A stretch of DNA of 64,000 bases from positions 151,682 to 215,681 of the forward strand of contig VXAU01000295.1 of NCBI GenBank assembly GCA_013399695.1, in the 5' to 3' direction. The position numbers and the translations under genes were made by a program. How positions within the stretch are numbered: position 1 is the first letter of the stretch; each line of letters starts with the position of its first letter. This stretch comes from Formicarius rufipectus (lineage: Eukaryota; Chordata; Aves; Passeriformes; Formicariidae). Positions 49,201 to 62,815 of this stretch are shown in pieces. The notes under the pieces are model-generated. The model ran no database searches. It had not been told where the DNA came from and was given only the letters and a program-made list of their open reading frames with translations.

Positions 49201-51440
49201 CACAGAAGCAGCATTGCTGCACTAGCCATCACTGCATCACAGTTAAAAAGCCCTGAGAGCTGAATAAAAAGCCCTGAGAGCTGAGAGCAGTGTGTCTTCA
49301 CTGCTTCCAAAACTCCAATTAAGGATAATTACTGACTCTATTTCACCCTTCACAGTGGAAAAAAAAAAAAGGAACTTTTTCCTTATTTGCCACCCTTTTA
49401 AGGGAAATCCAGCTGCTGTGCTCATTTATCATAAATCATAGCAATAATTAATCAACTCATTAATCACTCAAAGACAATTTTTGCCAAACACATTTTGAAA
49501 GAAACGTGTTCAGTTGACAAAGTAAATATATGTGATATAGATGAGAAGAACAGAGAAGGACCATGGCATAGCAAATCTGTTAAATATTTATATTTCTGCA
49601 AAATGAGTAAAATATTGAGTAATTAGCATTACATCAATACATTTTAAATAGACATATGCATGACATAAACAGATACAAATGCTGCTACAGAAGGTGACAT
49701 AAATCTAAAACAGCAGAAGGAAAGACAGTTGTGAATAAGAATGAGTGAAATATGCCAGACATATTTAAGTTTTACAGAACTGAAAATTAGAATAGAATGC
49801 AGGATAAGTAAGTTCGTAGGTTACTAAACAACAAAAAGTAGGGAGAGCTCCAGAACAAACTCTTTGTATTCCAGAATGATAAAAGATATTAAAGATATGG
49901 AGAAATATAGAGAGCTATAAATGTTAAATATTTCATGAGGAAGAACATAACACAACTGAGTTCAGATGTATTGGATGGTAGCACAGGGTTTAGTCCTCAA
50001 ACCAACAGCCATGGCAGATTTCACATATATTATTTTATATTCTGCTATAAATGGCAGGATGCAATTACAAGAGAAAAGAGATTTCTTAAGACAGAAAACA
50101 GAGAAATATGAAATAATGAGAAAAGGAATGAAAAATGTCAAAAAACCCAGCAAAGTTAATAGCACCTTGATAGTAACTGTTGAGAAATTCATATAGGGAT
50201 CTGTCTGATATTTCTGACAGTGTGTTTCAAAGGAAGTTAGTAAACAACTATGAATAATAAAAGGAAGTCAAGATTGGCAGAATCTTGAGTTGAATTTGAC
50301 TCTAATGACATACTGCAGTAATAAGACTACAACAAAATAAATGGACATTAAAATGTCGGATTTCTTTTTCAACTGAATGAAGATGGGTTCTTCCTAAACA
50401 CTTGTGACAATAAGGCTACAATAAGAAAGGGGAAAAAAAAAAAAAAAGGACATGTCTGTTATAAAAGGTACTTAATGTGCTATAGGAATGTAAAAGAAAT
50501 AGGAAAACAAAAGAAATCACTTGGAATAAAATCCATGGAGTTTATAGGCAAGGACAACAGTTTACAATTCACCTGTGTATGCAGTCTTAAGAGTGCTAGA
50601 AATCACTAAAGACAGGTTTCACTATCTTTGTGTCCTTTCTCATTATTCTCATTAATTTTGATGAAGCAGATGATTTCTGAAGTACAACAACCAATTTCAT
50701 AATTAACTATAGATAAGCAAATGTTCTGGTTTTAAGAAAAGCGGTCTCATAGAACAGCTTTAGATTATATCTAGATTCGGGAGGAAATACAAGTGTTCTG
50801 ACTCTACTATATTCTGTAGCAAGTCAATGGCAAGACACAGTATGGCAAAAATATGTCAGTGATGTCGTTATCTTATGTGGGTTTCTTCAGCTGCAGTACC
50901 ATCACATGTGGCTCACATACATCCTCTTTTCCTGATCATGTCTTCCATTTTTCTGGGAAAGCTATTTTTCTAACTGTATGGTGACACAAACCAAGGTACC
51001 AGTGAGGCTGCAAAAAGCCCTCCCTTTTCTAGGACATTATCTCTGTCAGGACAGTTCACTGGATGGTTGCGCAACTGAGGGGAAAAGTGCAAGAGACTGA
51101 GGGAAAAAGAAACAATTAGCTGAGGAGGGCTTAACTTGGCCTGAATCTCACTTTACCCTGATGGCTGAGCTGATAAAGCACCTGCATTTTCATCTTGATT
51201 TTGTATACTACCAATTTGCATCTCAAAGGTAAAAGTTTAGCTTTGCCCACACCGCACTTGTCCTTGCCTTCCCTCCATACACTCACTCACGGATGACAAC
51301 TCGTTCCTCAGATTAGCGTAGTTAGCAGTGCTCGCTCTTTCATCTTCTTATGCCACAGCAATAACAGTCCTTCAGGGAGAAAGAAAGAGAATTTTGCTGA
51401 GGGAAAAGGAAACCCAGATAATTCTGTATTCATGGAAATG
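46213..51440. other. AT-rich non-coding DNA
   Basis: It contains the candidate microexon at 46844-46881 (see findings), a 21-bp tandem duplication (49244-49284) and a 15-base A run (50433-50447). The interval 48660-49010 is GC-richer and has two acceptor-like signals. No protein gene is established. Confidence 0.5.
49244..49284. repeat. Two-copy tandem repeat, period 21
   Basis: TAAAAAGCCCTGAGAGCTGA occurs at 49244-49263 and again at 49265-49284, with one intervening A. A third partial GAGAGC follows. Confidence 0.9.
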
Positions 51441-51536
51441 GTTTTGGTTTGTGTGGGGGTTTTTGGTGTTTTGTTTGTTTGTTTTTGTTTTTTCTTTTTT
51501 CTTCTTTTTTTTCTTTTTTTCCTTTTTTTTTTTTTC
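51441..51536. repeat. T-rich / T/G-rich low-complexity tract
   Basis: T/G sequence (GTTTTGGTTTGTGTGGGGGT) passes into long T runs interrupted by C or CC, ending TTTTTCCCAG. The overlapping ORFs are artefacts: F-rich on plus, K-rich on minus. Confidence 0.9.
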
Positions 51537-54500
51537 CCAGAAAACCATGCGCTATATTGAATAAATGTATCTGTTTTCAAAATTCAAACAGTGAAAAAAT
51601 TCGACTTTCTAGAAGAGCTCTAAAAGAGAAAAAAAAAAAATCTTGGTGTTTAAATCATAATCATATGCTTTTGAGAAAGGGCAAAGCATAACTCAAAGAG
51701 GCACTCAATTAACAAATGTGTCTTCTGAAGAAAAATATGAGACTCTTAATGCTTGGCTTAAATTTTAAACATTTTGTTTCAAACTAAAACATGGCAATAT
51801 AAATGGTCATTCTAATCTAGCTTTCTAGTTTTACCCTGAGTTGGGTAAATTAACTACTTAAAAAATGTCTTATTTTCACTAGCATACACCTAGACAAAAA
51901 CAAGGATATTGAATTAGACTGAAATAAGTGGTATACTACTTTATATTCATGTTTACATTTTACAAAAGCAAAATTTAAAGAATAAAATTGCACGTTAATC
52001 ATTTGCTTTTTTTTTTTTTTGAGGAACATACAAAATTCTCATAAAAGTTTTGATATAAATACTTCCTTATTTTAATGATATAAAACTTTGCTAAACAAAA
52101 GCAAACTGAAATCACTGGCAATCTTTCTGTGGCATATAACAAGAGGTCTTGAAGGGCTCCAGTTGTCATGTAGTTTCACCCATCTTAAAATAATTCCCTA
52201 CTTAGACCTCACCAGACTTCACTACAGAGTAGGTATTCTCATGGCCTTGGCTGATTGCCACAGCTTCAACAGAAACACTTCTCAGAACTGAGGCAGGTCT
52301 TCATCTCATGCAAAGAATACTCTTTTCAGGATATTGTTATCACTGCTGTTTTAGTTTGACATGCCGAATGCATAACCACTTCCAGTGACAACTTCCATTA
52401 TTTCTGTAACAAGGGGGGACCCAGATTTCTAGATAATATTAACATGTGTAAACTAATAAAAATAATTTTATTTATTTGGAAGGCCTTAGCATAGACATGT
52501 GCACGCCTAAATGTGTCATTTTTGCACTGCACTTTTAGATTCCTTTGACAAGAAATGAATTCATATTTTCAGCAAATGTATAAAGTCACAAAAAATACAT
52601 TTCTGATGTCATATTTCCTTTGCATTCATAGTTTCATTTTTCAAGGTTCTTACTGTGAAATTAAAATTTAGTGCATCTTCAGAAAAGAACAGTACTAAAG
52701 AAATACTAGAAAGTGAATTTTTTAGTTTGCAGCAAGACTGTGTCATGAGAACACCTTTTCTTTCTCTCAAATAATTACCTACTGCTAAAAACCATCAGTG
52801 GGGTACTTTATTTCTATGAGGCATTCCTCACACAGTGCTTATTTCATGCTTTTTGGATTAGCAAAAAACAATTTCACACCCAGTGAAATTAGTGTTACAT
52901 GTAATAAGAACATGCAGTTTGAAGCTTCATTCTGCTGAATTGGCCTGATCTGGTACAACAGCTTCCTAGAGAGCCCTGTCTATATTTTAAATGGTTCAAT
53001 GAGATCAAAGGTTATTTTTTGTTTTTCTAATTTATTCTACTTTCATCACAACTGGAGAAAATGTTTAAACTAGAAGAGTTTCAATCCAGTAAAGCACAAC
53101 ATTAACTATGTGTTTAATTTTTTGTTGGTCAACAAAGCACTTAAATGTTTCTTTTGTCCTTACTAACTTTAAGTCATATACAAGCTTAAACTGAAACACA
53201 TATATAAGAAGTACATTTTAAATGGACCTTTCCAATACAAGTTTCAAGCTGCCATCTGATTCCATTAAAATTCATTAAAGATTTTATTCTTCTCAAAATC
53301 CCTTGGTATAGCTGGGGAGATTAAATTGTCAACCTTATCTAAAGCTAAAACCTTTCTGTCAAAAAAACTTTGAACAAGTATCAAAGGTTCCATGTTCAGC
53401 AAACAACTACTGATTTTTAGGAATAAGAAATGCTCTATTTGTAATATTGCCAAGTAGATGGTATTAGTGCTTTTCCAATCAGCTAGTGAAAATGACTTAT
53501 CATTGAATGTCAGAAATAATATCTCCAAGTATTTTCATATTTCTTCTCAAATGTGCAAGTCATCTTTTGGCTTTCCTTTTTCCATCAAACAGCAAAAATG
53601 AAATACTTTCAGTAGAACAGCACACTATGCTGTTAAATATCTTGAATATTTATTGTGAATGGAAAATCTACCAATGGTTATGTAAAAGTTACTACATTCC
53701 AAATAACAGAGTAGGAGTGCTAAATAAACCTGCAGAAGCGTTTGATGTCTCTGTCTTCTAATTTAGCCTTGCTGCTACCTGTAACACCATCATCATTTGA
53801 TTTTCACATTTCCAGCTTCTAAATTCCTAACTTTTGAAAACCTCATGCACATCCCTTCATTAAGATCCTCACTCTCCACATGTGAAATCCACTGGGGGCA
53901 CAGGTTGACACAGTCAGATAAACGAGGTAGTCAGCTGTCCAGCCTAAAGGGCATATGCTCATTCAGAAACACCTCACCAAGTGTTCCCATAGTCATCTGT
54001 ACCCTAAAACTTGTACTTCTGCACTTTTAGGGAAGCACTTCTGTCTCTTCACCATTTCTTTGTAAAATCCCTGTATCTCATTACCTACATATCTTTCTGA
54101 ATTACAATACTTTTCTTCTTTTCAATATTTCCCAAGTTCCAGCTGCTCAAATGTAGATACTAAAATCAACTGATGAACCCAGATAAATCATTGGTAAGGA
54201 TCTTCATCTTTCTCCTATTAATTTCAGAATCAAATTCATATAGTGACGAGCTATCACATGTGCATTTATTGCCCATTTCACCTCTGGGCTTGGAAATAGA
54301 CAGAGCTGGCCCGGAAAGTCATGTCATGAGCCATGACATGTTCAAATCCAATTTCTCTCATCAGCAGTTTCTATAGACTGGATTTCTTGGTCCCCAGTGA
54401 AATGTGAATCTGCTGTTCTCCCCCTAGATGTTAAGAAGGAAGCTGAGGAAGGAAGCACTGCCAATACTCTCCTTCACAAGGCTTTCCCCAGGGCTCAGAA

Positions 54501-57290
54501 ATCCTCACAAGTCCTCCTCCTCAGCCGTGTCAGCTGGAAGTCCTGCCCTGACTCCCACTACCCTAGCTACACTGCATGGCACTTGCTTTTGCAACACAAA
54601 ACACTCTTTCTCCTTGTCTTATATGTCTGCTATTACGTATTATTAACACTTAATTTTTTACATACTTTCCTATAAGGAATTTGGGTATCCTTTGTAATGG
54701 AGGATGTGAAAAAGGTGAAGCCATCTGGCAGAGTCTTCTATTCATTTTTGACTAGTAACCTTCGCAGTTGTATAAGATGTCACTGGAAGATACGAACTTT
54801 GTTCTAAGCAAGTAGACTGCTTGGCTGTCTGATGAAAGGGTGTGCAAAAACAGAAGCAGATAAGAAACCCATAGTACATAAACATAAGGAGAACAGCTTC
54901 TTGTAACATGAAAGCAGCACCACTGATAAAGTGGTTAAGGCAGTAAAGTATCTGAAGAGTAACAATCACAAAGAAGGAGTAACCAAACACAAATGAAAAC
55001 CTTATCTCCATGTCACAGGGCCTATCAAGTAGTTAAATGCAGTTCAAGTTAAAAACAGTTTACTTTTTAATAAAAATATATAATCAGAGTTTCTTTAGTA
55101 AAATAAATTGTATATATCTGTGTGGCTTTCATGACACATATACAGGAAAGAGAAAGAAACAGAACAGTTCAAACTGAAAATAATTTGACTAAATAAAAAC
55201 AGAATTAGTTCTGAATTAAGTGCAGAAAAAGCATTATTATAGTATTTTTCATCTCCCACAGTTTGCCTCCTTCTATTGCTAGTTAATAAGTTGCAGACAT
55301 GTATGGGCATGACTGGGAGAAGTATCTCAGTATTTCAGTATCACATCAGTTCTAGGGGAATTGTGAATTAGGGATTCTAGGGAATTGTGTTCCCTTCTCA
55401 AGCATGGCTAGAGAGAGTAAAGCAGGATATTCAAGAGAGGCTACGGACCCAAGAGTTTGCCTTCTGAAACCCATCTGGAGCAGCTGGAGACTGTTAAGAA
55501 TCAAGGCATGACTGAAAACAAAACCTCACAATTCATACTTACAAGAGAGAATGAGAAAACTAATGACTCTATTACTCTGTTTTGTGCTTGATTAACAGTC
55601 AGCTCCTTGCCCTAAATGGTGAACTCAGTGAAACCAATGGCAAAACTCTTGTTTTCAACATGAGTAGGATTGCCTCTGACATTTATGAAGGACAGCAGCA
55701 GCTACAAAAGGCTACCTGCAGTTCCAGGACAATCTTCTAACCATCTATTCTACCTGTAGTTTCCTCTCTCTGCAAATATTACAAAACAGGAAAAAAGGCT
55801 ACAGAATCGGTGAGAGCCTCCTGCACAGGAGGCATGCCCACATGCATGCAAAAAGGCATCCACAACACTTCAGGTAAATTTAAGTATTACAAAAATTGCC
55901 TATATAAACGGCAAGGAAAGTACTTCATATGTTGAAATGGTAATGTTTAAAACTGGATTCCAAGTTACAATAATCACAGTGATTGTTAATGCAAGTGGAA
56001 ATTGTCATACTCATATGTATATACACACATAATAGGAAACGTAAATAAGCACATAATACTTCTTGAGAAATTTACTAAAATGAAACATCAACAAAGATCC
56101 TTTTAAAAAGTTAATTTTTTTATATATTATCTACTAATCTCTGACATCAGAAAGTGCAAAAATCATGTTAGTTTTCACTAAGTATCTAAGCAACCATTTT
56201 TTTCAATACTTAGAGTATGTCACTACTAACTAATCATGAGAATAACTTCTCTATCTCATGATAGATAAGATCCGATCCCTAGATATACTACACTCAAAGG
56301 TAACAAAGAATGCTTGTAATTGTTTTTAGATGATTTAAAACATCTCTTCTTCCTAAATGAATTTTATTTCTGGTTCAAGCCCCTGTCTTCTTCATTCTCC
56401 TCAGACTTGCAGGAAACTACATTGACATTGCATCAGGTGAATGCAATAACCCATCCCCTGAAATGCCATTAGCTTGAATTTGAACTGTCAGATTTTACAC
56501 TTAATTAAGTAATTCTAATATCATCTGTATAAAGTTTGTAAAATTACATCAGTTTGAAACCTGGGTAGAACTACTGTGTACCAAACCTTGGCTTCCCGGA
56601 AGTTTTCATCTTTACCAGAACTATGAATGAGTGATCCACTCCAGCTGTCTAGAGAATGATCCATTGCTTTCCAATACACACAAAGTTGACTCAAAGGCCA
56701 GAGATTAGCTGCTAAGTATAGTAGGGGAGTTATGTAATTGGTTATTTTGCAAGATCAATGAACTATTGGACTGTTCATACATTGCTGAACTATTGCCAAA
56801 CATTCACTGCATTATATATTTATTTTGACTACTTCACAGATTTTATACCAAATCAAAGCAATATACAGTGGGGAAAAAAAAAAGGCATGATAAGGAGCAA
56901 AAAATGTGAAAGCTCTAAATGAATTCACATCTAAAGCCCTGGATGATAAATTGTCCTTCTTCTACATGAGCTATTTTGACCAGCTATTTAGTATAAACAC
57001 TTGGTATAAGCTATATTGATCATATATTAACTTGACTCTTCCTAAAAGTCAAAATGTCTCTATTTTTTTTTCTGAAGTTCATAGTTAAATGAGCAAGATG
57101 CCTAAGAAAAATGCCTTTTGATTTTATATTTGAAATTTGGTTCCTTCTCAATTTCTTTCCTTGAACAGTTTCATGTTCTCTGTTTACGCTCCTGTTCATA
57201 AAAGCACATAAATGCACGAGTACACGCATGAATTCAAGTATTTGTGTAAACTCAGGTAGTTATTGAAACACTGCATTCTGTGACTGGTTC
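51537..57290. other. AT-rich non-coding DNA
   Basis: It includes a 14-base T run (52007-52020), a 9-bp-stem palindrome (54320-54340) and an ancient-repeat-like phrase (55622-55674). No gene was recognised. Confidence 0.5.
54320..54340. repeat. 9-bp perfect inverted repeat
   Basis: CATGTCATG and CATGACATG flank an AGC spacer. It could be a protein-binding dyad or chance. Confidence 0.85.
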
Positions 57291-57349
57291 CACTTGCTTT
57301 AACAGAATCTAGGCACTTGCTTAAACAGAATCTAGGCACTTGCTTAAAA
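57291..57349. repeat. 23-bp tandem repeat, about 2.5 copies
   Basis: CACTTGCTTTAACAGAATCTAGG, CACTTGCTTAAACAGAATCTAGG and a partial third copy CACTTGCTTAAAAC lie head to tail. Confidence 0.93.
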
Positions 57350-60300
57350 CTAACAGAAATTAAGTAGGTGCTTAAATACCTTGCTTAATGAGTCTGCAGT
57401 GACTTTCATGTACTGAACAGTTCATGAACTGAACTGTAAACAGAAGAATGAATCACTCTATATTTGTTCAGCAAAACATATTTGTTTAGCAGTAAAAGTC
57501 TTTGTATATCATACATAAATTTTATATCGTATGTAAAAGAATTAATTCTGAGAAGTCTAAAATATATTTCTTCACCTTCAATAGCGATCAGATTGTAAGA
57601 GCATGAGTATTTTGAAGGCTTTTCTGTCTGCTTTAACTCATGTTTCTATAAGGATTTTAATTTACAGCAAAAGATAAAAATATAAATTAGGCCAGCTTGA
57701 AGTGTTAAAGCAGTAAGTGTGACATTACAGAATTAATTTAAAGAATTTATACTATTTTAATTACATTAAGAGAAGATTAAGAATATATTACTTCACAGCA
57801 GAAGACACCAGTTACGGATAATAAAGGCATAATTAACATTGCTGGATTCAACTAATAAATGTCCTTTCTTTTCACAATTCCATTCCAGTTTTAGATGTAA
57901 TTGTCATGCATGCAAGCACTTTATTTTCAATGAAAAAAAATAACAAGATATGATTAGATTTAGCTATGAATATAAATATTTATAAAACATCTTTGTATAC
58001 TATCTGTAAAACTTCAGGGGCTGCAATGTTATCTTTCCTACAGAGATAAACTGTAATAATTTACAGAGATTTGCCTAAACTTGGAGTAAGAAAGTCAGAT
58101 TTTGCTTAGCTGATTTTAAGTGCTACACAGGTGAGAAAGAGACTGCCACCCTCTTGCCTGGAGCCAATCTGAGTTAAGTTTAACTGCATATTTCCTGATA
58201 GAGCTAAAGAAAGGAAGAAAAACAAGATACCAGAAATTCTGATAATCTAAGCAAGATGCCCATCTCTTTCCTCTGGTTTTATGGCCAGCCTCAATGCCAC
58301 TGTGAAGTGACTTCCTCATCTAGAACACAGCATCATTTAGGATGGAAACAACTGCTGAGTGAAAGTTGCTTTAAAAACTATTAACAGGAAACACTAACCT
58401 CAGCTGCAACCATGTAGAGCCATGAAGTATTCTACATGTAGGACTTTTTTGTTTCCCAAGGGACAAAGGGATGCACAGCAAAGGCATAAGCAAAAGAAAG
58501 TGGTGGATAAGGTTGAACCAGCTTCATGGAACTGTAGTCTAGCTCAGAATTCCTCACAGCTGAATGGGGAAACCTTGTGCATGGCAACGGTTTGGGGAAG
58601 TGATTTGACTAGAAACCCTAATAAGTCTATTTAATAAATAAATCCCTGAATGAATTCCTGAACTGGCTCATCAGGAAGTTACCTGAATGTCAAATGCAAA
58701 AGCAAGGGTGTGGGTGGGGCTGCTGATGTGAGAGAGGGAGGAGGACAACAGAAGTGTGGCAGCCTGGATTTGGATCAGGTTAAAATGAACCACACCTTTC
58801 TAAGCCTGAAGCCCAGATAAATGGTGACATAGGGAAAACTTGATGATATATCAATGAAGATATGATGAACTCTTATGTCTGGCATTATTCTCACTTTGAT
58901 GCCTGGGACTAAAAGGAATATTTTAGCTGTTCCCTTTTTCTCAGCAAATCCTTAGTCTTGGGTATGAAGACACCAACATAAAATCAAATAGAATTTCAAG
59001 AATGTTGAATTAAAATTTATTAAAATTAAAATATATTCTGTTCATGCATTAGGTGAGGGTGTCTTAAAAAAGACATATGCAATTTAACTTTAAAAGTCTT
59101 TTAAATATCCTAAAATGTTTTGTCACAGAAATGTTACATTTATCTAACTCAGATAGCTTAGTTCCCTGAGGATGATAGCAACAGATGGGGTTTATTATTC
59201 TGTTTGACTACCCTGGATGCTTTAAAGTTCACATAATGCATGTCCTGCTACAAAAAGAAATTGGTAAAGCTCAAACCAATTTAATCTTTGTGTAATTCAT
59301 TGTTTTACACTCATCTTTGCAGAAGCTTGGTAAAATTTATAAAAAAACACCCTATAGTTAAATACCATAAATTGTATAAATAAATATGATGCATATTGTA
59401 TTTAATTCGTACAACTTTTGCAGCATTTCACAGAGTAATGTAGCAAACATCTAATTTTATGAGCACAGTAAAAATGGAGTGTTTATGAAGTAGGAATGCA
59501 CAGTATGGGAAAATATGTCCTGCAGTTGCCTTCAGCAATTTAAAGAAGGGGGACTAGAATGAGAACTTTCATAAAACTAAGACCCAAAATTCTAGATATC
59601 TCATTGACTGGGTGACTGCTCTAACCTGCACGCTATCCTGAGCACTCAAAACGAGATGTGCTAGTGTCACTATACATAACTAGCAGTTTGGGGGAAAGAA
59701 TGAACAAAAACATGTCTTAGTGCATTGTTATTTTCTTCTGTCTTTGAAGAGCTTGTTCCAGCACTATGGTGTTTCAGGGTCTCCTATTGGATAACACAGC
59801 ACTCCTCTAACTTGTTTTTTCCAAAAAGTTGGCCGTGACTTACTTTTGTGAGGGGAGCAGTTTTGCATATATGTGAGATATACTTTCAGAATGCTTAACA
59901 GAACAAGTTCCTCTGCAGAGGTAGGCAAAACACCATCTTGTTTCCAGATCTCAATCTATTTTTGGCAGAAGCTAGGAACAAACTTGCTCAGACTGGGCAG
60001 AAGTCTAGACATCCTAGTAACAGCATTTCCATGTTTGAACTGGCTACGTCGATGCATTTCCGAAGAGAGGCACCAATGCAGCAAGACTGAACAGAATCAA
60101 AGTTTTCGATGTAGGAAACTATATTATATTCTTGGTGTTTAAATTCTCATTTGGATTCAGCTACTATACTCATCATCATTTAAATGCTTAAAAAAAATTT
60201 AAACATAATTGTATTCAAATAAAAGTGTGATAGTTGCTTTATGGATGTGTAAATACATTCACATGATGTATGATTGTTCATTATACAAATGGTCTTATTT

Positions 60301-62614
60301 CCATACTATGAAGGAACTGCTTCAGATGGGTGGAACAATTTCCCCCTTCCTTTGTCATAGGCCAGGATTTCTTGCACAAAAGGGTGCTGGTTTACTTCAT
60401 AGGACTTGCCTGATCATGAGCTTCTTTAGCAAAACAAAACAAATGAAAAACACATATCAGTACTAATTATCTTTGCTAGTTACTCTTCCTCCTCCTCAGA
60501 CCAGTCCCATGTTTTTAGGCACTGTATGTAATGTGACTAAAGGAGACGATACAGAGCTATTTATTAGTAATAACCACCATTGAAGAACTCCTCCATTTCC
60601 TCCCTACAGGTTTGAACAGGTTCTGTAGCAAACTTGTTGTAGTAGTTTTACTATGACTGTGATGGTAAAGATATGCTTTAACAAGATTTGTAAGGAAAAT
60701 CATATATTTGTAGGGAAGAAAGAAGCGGTTTTTCAGGTAGACAAACGCAAACCTGCTCAGACCACAGGAAAGACTCTTTCGTCTGCAGTCATGGAGACAT
60801 TTAAATGACTGACTCCTTTCCCAGAGACTGAGGTGCTTAAACCACATTCCATCTACATGGTATGTGTACCACAATATCCCCTCAAAATTACAGAGAAATT
60901 ATGTGTTATATCAATTCATTGATAGGTAAAAAGTTTGTAATCCTTTCCCTTAGTTTAATATCGTTAACTAAAGGTTTCCTGAGGGGGAATAAAAAAACAA
61001 CAAACAAAAATCAACAGAATGGTAGTCAGGTTAGCAGTTTAGGACCCAAAGAATCATTGAACTACCAGTGTGGCTACCAATACTGAAGTTTTGCAAATGG
61101 ACATACATAAAAGTCAGCGTGGAGTAACCAACTTGACACCTCGTACCATTCTGGATCCTCAAAGTTCTGAGCTTATAAAAGAATATAGGTACACAGAACA
61201 TATATTTTTTGTAGATGAAATGGAAGAATAAACCCTCATCTAAATTCATGCCTATTGAGAAAATTATTTAAACTACTGTTCTCTGGGGAGTTTCTTATAT
61301 TTTAAATAAAATCTCTTTTAGTAAGGCATTCACTGCCCATTTGGAAAGGACCATCTGTGATATCTGATACTTTTGAGGGAAAATGAAAATAGAGCTAACC
61401 TTTGGTGTAAGCACCTGTAAGGTAAGTGAATGGAAATATAAGGCAGTAAACTCTGCTTTAAGATAAAGGAACGTGGCTTTAAGTACCTAATGAATGTGTG
61501 GAGAGAGTGATAAAAATTTAGAACTATGAATTATTGAGAACAAGGGAAATGCTAAGATTATTCAAAAAGTACCTGTGACCAAAAGTTCACATTTGAAGTT
61601 AGAACAGGGGCAAAAATGCAAGAAAAAGGGTACAGGGCTGCAGACTTGCCCATGAATGGTGTCCCAATTGGGCAAGAAACTGTTTCATATCCAGTATTGC
61701 AACCCAGAGGCCAGCTCTACTTCCACTTGCAATTTCTAAAGTTAGAAGTTTTAATTCTCATTCTCTTTGTATGTAGAAAGAATGGTATTTTTTTTCCCTG
61801 AAGTATTGTGAACAATAATCAGTATCTGTAGGATAAATTCTAAGTAGGTTATACAGAGGTGGCAAAGCACACTAATAAGATGTTGACATTCTATATATAA
61901 ACATTGCAATTATATTGCTACAACTAGCGAATGCTTTGGATGCCAAGGAAGGAAGCTAATTTTAATCTTAAGAACAGACACTGCATCAAATGCAGCTAAT
62001 CCTCTGCTTAGGAACCTTGTTGAATCAGTCTTTTTGAATGTGGGCTGTTGTACAGGCTACCAACTGCTGAAGCATGCCAGTAGGAGGGTCTTCAAAAGAA
62101 AGTTTTAAGTTCCTGAATGCAAGTAATTTAATCATTAAGTAAAATGGGTAGCAGAAATGGAAATATCAGTTGAACATAATCAGTACCTTCTGTAAAGTAC
62201 TTTATGTTACTTTTAACATTGAGCAGCGAATGATTTCTTAGTTTTTATTAAAAAAAAAAGTTTCAGGAAGATCAAATACCAATTTATTTGGACAGCCTGA
62301 AGTTAAGATAATCTCTTGAAAACAATGATCACAATAAGCTTATACCTTTTTTCTCAATTTGCAACTATTTGGCTAATAAATTTTTATATATACTGAGATT
62401 TCTTCGACGTATAAATGTTTGTTTTTCAAACTGTTATCTTAAACAAATTTTCTGTTGTCATTAAGAGAGCTTTCTTGGCTTGCTCATCTTTTGACCAAAC
62501 AGGAATTAAATTTACAGTTTACCAGAACATTTACAATTTCAATTTAAGGAATCTTTACAATACTTCATCTGAGGCCTTATCACAGTAATTCTTGTATACA
62601 ATATACAAAACATA
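57350..62614. other. AT-rich non-coding DNA
   Basis: It includes a 14-bp perfect palindrome CAGTTCATGAACTG (57418-57431) and an A-rich stretch (60989-61013). ORFs of up to 105 codons (minus 60557-60874) lack features. No transposon was recognised. Confidence 0.5.
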
Positions 62615-62815
62615 ATGACAGATGGGGTAAGGTTGAATGGGACCACAGTGGGGCACCTCGTCCAACCTCCCTGCTCAAGCAGGGTTATTCTAGAGCACAC
62701 TGCACAGGACTGCATCCAGGAAGTTCTTCAGTATCTCCAGTGAGAGAGACTCCACAACCTCTTCAGGCAACCTGTTTCAGTGCATGGCCACACACACAGG
62801 AAAGAAGCACAAAAG
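62615..62815 (-). mobile_element. CR1 LINE fragment, 3' region
   Basis: The plus strand shows GGGGCACCTCGTCCAACCTC, CTGCTCAAGCAGGGTTATTC, AGAGCACACTGCACAGGACT, AGGAAGTTCTTCAGTATCTC and GACTCCACAACCTCTTCAGG, in the order expected for the reverse complement of a CR1 3' region. It is a short 5'-truncated copy with moderate decay. No coding capacity remains. Confidence 0.85.
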
